A stretch of 64,000 bases of DNA from Bathynomus jamesi. Lineage: Eukaryota; Arthropoda; Malacostraca; Isopoda; Cirolanidae. The translations under genes were made by a program, and so were the position numbers. Below, piece after piece: positions 62,114-64,000 of the stretch. The DNA is taken from positions 120,375-184,374 of the forward strand of contig JAJOZX010008800.1 of the NCBI GenBank assembly GCA_023014485.1, in the 5' to 3' direction. Each line of letters starts with the position of its first letter. The first letter of the stretch is position 1. The notes beneath the pieces are model-generated. The model was not told the DNA's origin and made no database searches. It saw only the letters and a list, made by a program, of their open reading frames with translations.

Positions 62114-64000
62114 TCACTTCCTCTGTTTCTTCTTTCTAGAATCATCTTCAATCTTTCTCTCTTTCTCCTCGGCTTGAGTTTTCATCTCCTGGCTTCTAGC
62201 TATAATGGCATTAGCTGCGCTGACTTTGTTAAAGTCTTTCGTTTTACAGCCTTGATTCAGCATCTGCATGCCCTCATTCAAAAGGGCTGCAGCTTCAGAA
62301 AGTTCACGGGCCACAGATTCCAAGTCTGTCTTTCGTTTGCATTCGTCAACGGCTGCCTCGGCAGCTGCAAAATTCAACTTGGCTTGTTTCTGTGCTTCAA
62401 GTCGCTGGGCATAGTTGGCTCTTGCGCTTCTAACAGCCTTTCGAATGGCAGATGTTACAGACAATTTGGCTGGAGCGTTGTCAAACTGAGTCATAAAAGA
62501 TGACGTAGATATGTAACCATTGAGGGTTCCATCTGACATCCTTGTTCTTCCAGATGTAAGAACCAACTTGTTTTCACTAAATGACCTCTCAACATCGGCA
62601 TTTCCATGAGAGAAAGTGAGACACAACTTGATTAGAATCGCGAAATTAGGAAATTTTTGTAAACCACTTCGTTTTCATTCTAAAAATAGGTACCCAACAA
62701 CTATCAAGACGTTTTACGGTCCAGTTAGGTTTCTCAGAGTCACCTTCATCTGACTCACCCTCTTCAGATTGGCGAGATTCAACAGGAAATAAACTCCATT
62801 CTTCTGGCAAGGCTTCAGCCCTGAATTGCTTCCATTCGTCTACTACAGTGTCAATTTGGTCACGTGGAAACAATTTGATGGCCACAGCCAGTCTTCTAAT
62901 GGCATCTGCTGACCATTCTGAAGATCTCTAAGAATAGAATTTTTCAGTGGCAATGTTTTCAACAAAGAAGATACAACATTTATGTAAAAAGTCTCTGCTC
63001 GGGCATAAAAATTTGCAAATTCCTTCTCTGTGATCTTGCTGTCTTGCCTCAACATTTTCAATGTTTGACTACAATCATGACCGTCGCATGTCATTTCAGT
63101 GGCAATGTTTTCAACAAAGAAGAAGAAAACATTTATGTAAAAAGTCTTTGCTCGGGCATAAAAATTTGCAAATTCCTTCTCTGTGATCTTGCTGTCTTGC
63201 CTCAACATTTTCAATGTTTGACTACAATCATGACCGTCGCATGTCATCTTCAAATGATTTTCACAAGACTTGAAATCAACCTTGTACAGTTGTGCTCTAG
63301 TTTTGTCACCAACGACTTCATCTTTGACAAAGCGACGAAGCAAAGTGACAACTAAAGTAGACAGTTCATCATACAGTATATGTATTAGTGGTACCTCAGC
63401 CTGGAAAGGCCTTGTCACCTTAGCAAAAATGGGCATTACAGATTTCAGAAATTGCATTTCAGCTACAAGCACTTTATTTGAAAGGATTTGAACTAGCCTT
63501 CGTATGCTCGCATTAGTCTGCCTCTCCTTGTCAGTGATACGGTTTGAGACCAAAATGTAGTGCTTCAGTGCAGGACATTGTTCCAGCAGATGATCCGTCA
63601 CGTCTTCTAATGTGAGCCATCTACTAGGGACATGCCGCAGAAAGACATGTTTTTTTTATGTTAAACTTTTCTTGAACCATTTCAAAATCTTCATGCTTGA
63701 CAGGTGAGGCCTTAAATAAATAGAATATTTCAATTCCAAGGCTTTCTACATCTGTTCCGAATGCATCATAAACCGATGAAAAAAGCATTATGCACTTTGT
63801 GAATATTACACGTACCGATATCAATCAGATTAGGGTTCAAATTATCTTTTACTTCCTTTGCCAGAGCTTTCATGATATTCGGACCATCACTGGATATTTG
63901 TAGCAGTTTTCTTGTATACAAAGGAGTTTTAACATCAGCAATTTTCTCATGCAGGACAGAAGAATCAGCACGACCAAGCGTGATAGATGTCAAGTGATAG
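62114..64000 (-). pseudogene. hAT-like transposase gene, runs off the right edge
   Basis: Minus-strand blocks in order are: LLQISSDGPNIMKALAKEVK and IDIGTCNIHKVHNAFF (63766-63993); then VYDAFGTDV; HVFLRHVPSRWLTLEDV and MTDHLLEQCPALKHYILVSN; RFVKDEVVGDKTRAQLYKVD; a 51-residue segment with MTCDGHDCSQTLKMLRQDSK present twice; then (62114-62626) MCLTFSHGNADVERSFSENK, the hAT C-terminal motif; and a long charged coiled-coil tail ending KKKQRK. Frame changes near 63640-63770, 62890 and 62640 could be introns or lesions. The N-terminal half lies beyond 64000. Confidence 0.72.
62942..63247. repeat. Tandem duplication of a 152/153-bp segment
   Basis: 62942-63094 and 63095-63247 are near-identical direct repeats inside the hAT-like coding region. 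They keep the frame open and duplicate 51 residues. Confidence 0.92.

Overview
The window is eukaryotic, almost certainly from an arthropod genome. A decapod crustacean is my best inference. It is AT-rich with long (TA)n tracts, has spliced genes, and is packed with animal-type transposons (hAT, rosa-like mariner, pogo/Tigger, Merlin, Penelope-like, non-LTR LINE). Short runs of the arthropod telomeric unit TTAGG are scattered through it. I see nothing bacterial.

The only host gene I can recognise is RCE1, the CAAX-prenyl endopeptidase, on the + strand. Exon 1 is at 24540-24634. Exons 2-6 are at 45589-45694, 45865-46015, 46348-46515, 46826-46894 and 47049-47111. Intron 1 is about 21 kb. The last exon or exons, which would carry the second catalytic His/Asn motif, were not found up to position 64000. 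Most sequence from 24.6 kb rightward is therefore intronic transposon, while 0-24 kb looks intergenic.

Region by region. 0-1 kb: 39/42-bp minisatellite. 1.5-7.8 kb: two LTR-like 710-bp repeats, a truncated hAT with a BED finger, and a composite repeat (locus A) with a tRNA-like satellite and a nested hAT. 8.7-11.7 kb: a decayed LINE. 11.8-13.4 kb: mariner with a hAT inside it. 14-15.9 kb: hAT relic. 15.9-22.1 kb: locus B, a paralogue of locus A interrupted by two Penelope-like copies forming a near-perfect palindrome. 25-32.4 kb: Merlin remnants, a damaged but complete hAT (27601-30190) and fold-back elements. 32.8-42.2 kb: a 9.4-kb transposon with about 820-bp inverted ends and a poorly known transposase-like gene. 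It is interrupted by a Tigger-like element, itself interrupted by a third element carrying a gene with an XPG/FEN-like nuclease pattern and a Cys-rich tail. 43-45.5 kb: pogo-type MITEs and LINE fragments.

48-64 kb: hAT containing a full-length rosa-like (DD41D) mariner; a second, decayed copy of the 32.8-kb family (50.1-54.0 kb), itself hit by a hAT, a Tigger-type MITE and a four-copy tRNA-like satellite; a palindromic mariner; a GC-rich 3.1-kb element with 8-bp target duplications and a long conserved gene; two more mariners; and a hAT-like gene running off the right edge.

Many insertions are dated relative to each other by exact target-site duplications, by an empty paralogous site, or by a coding frame that is restored when the insertion is removed. 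I read these by eye and ran no database search.
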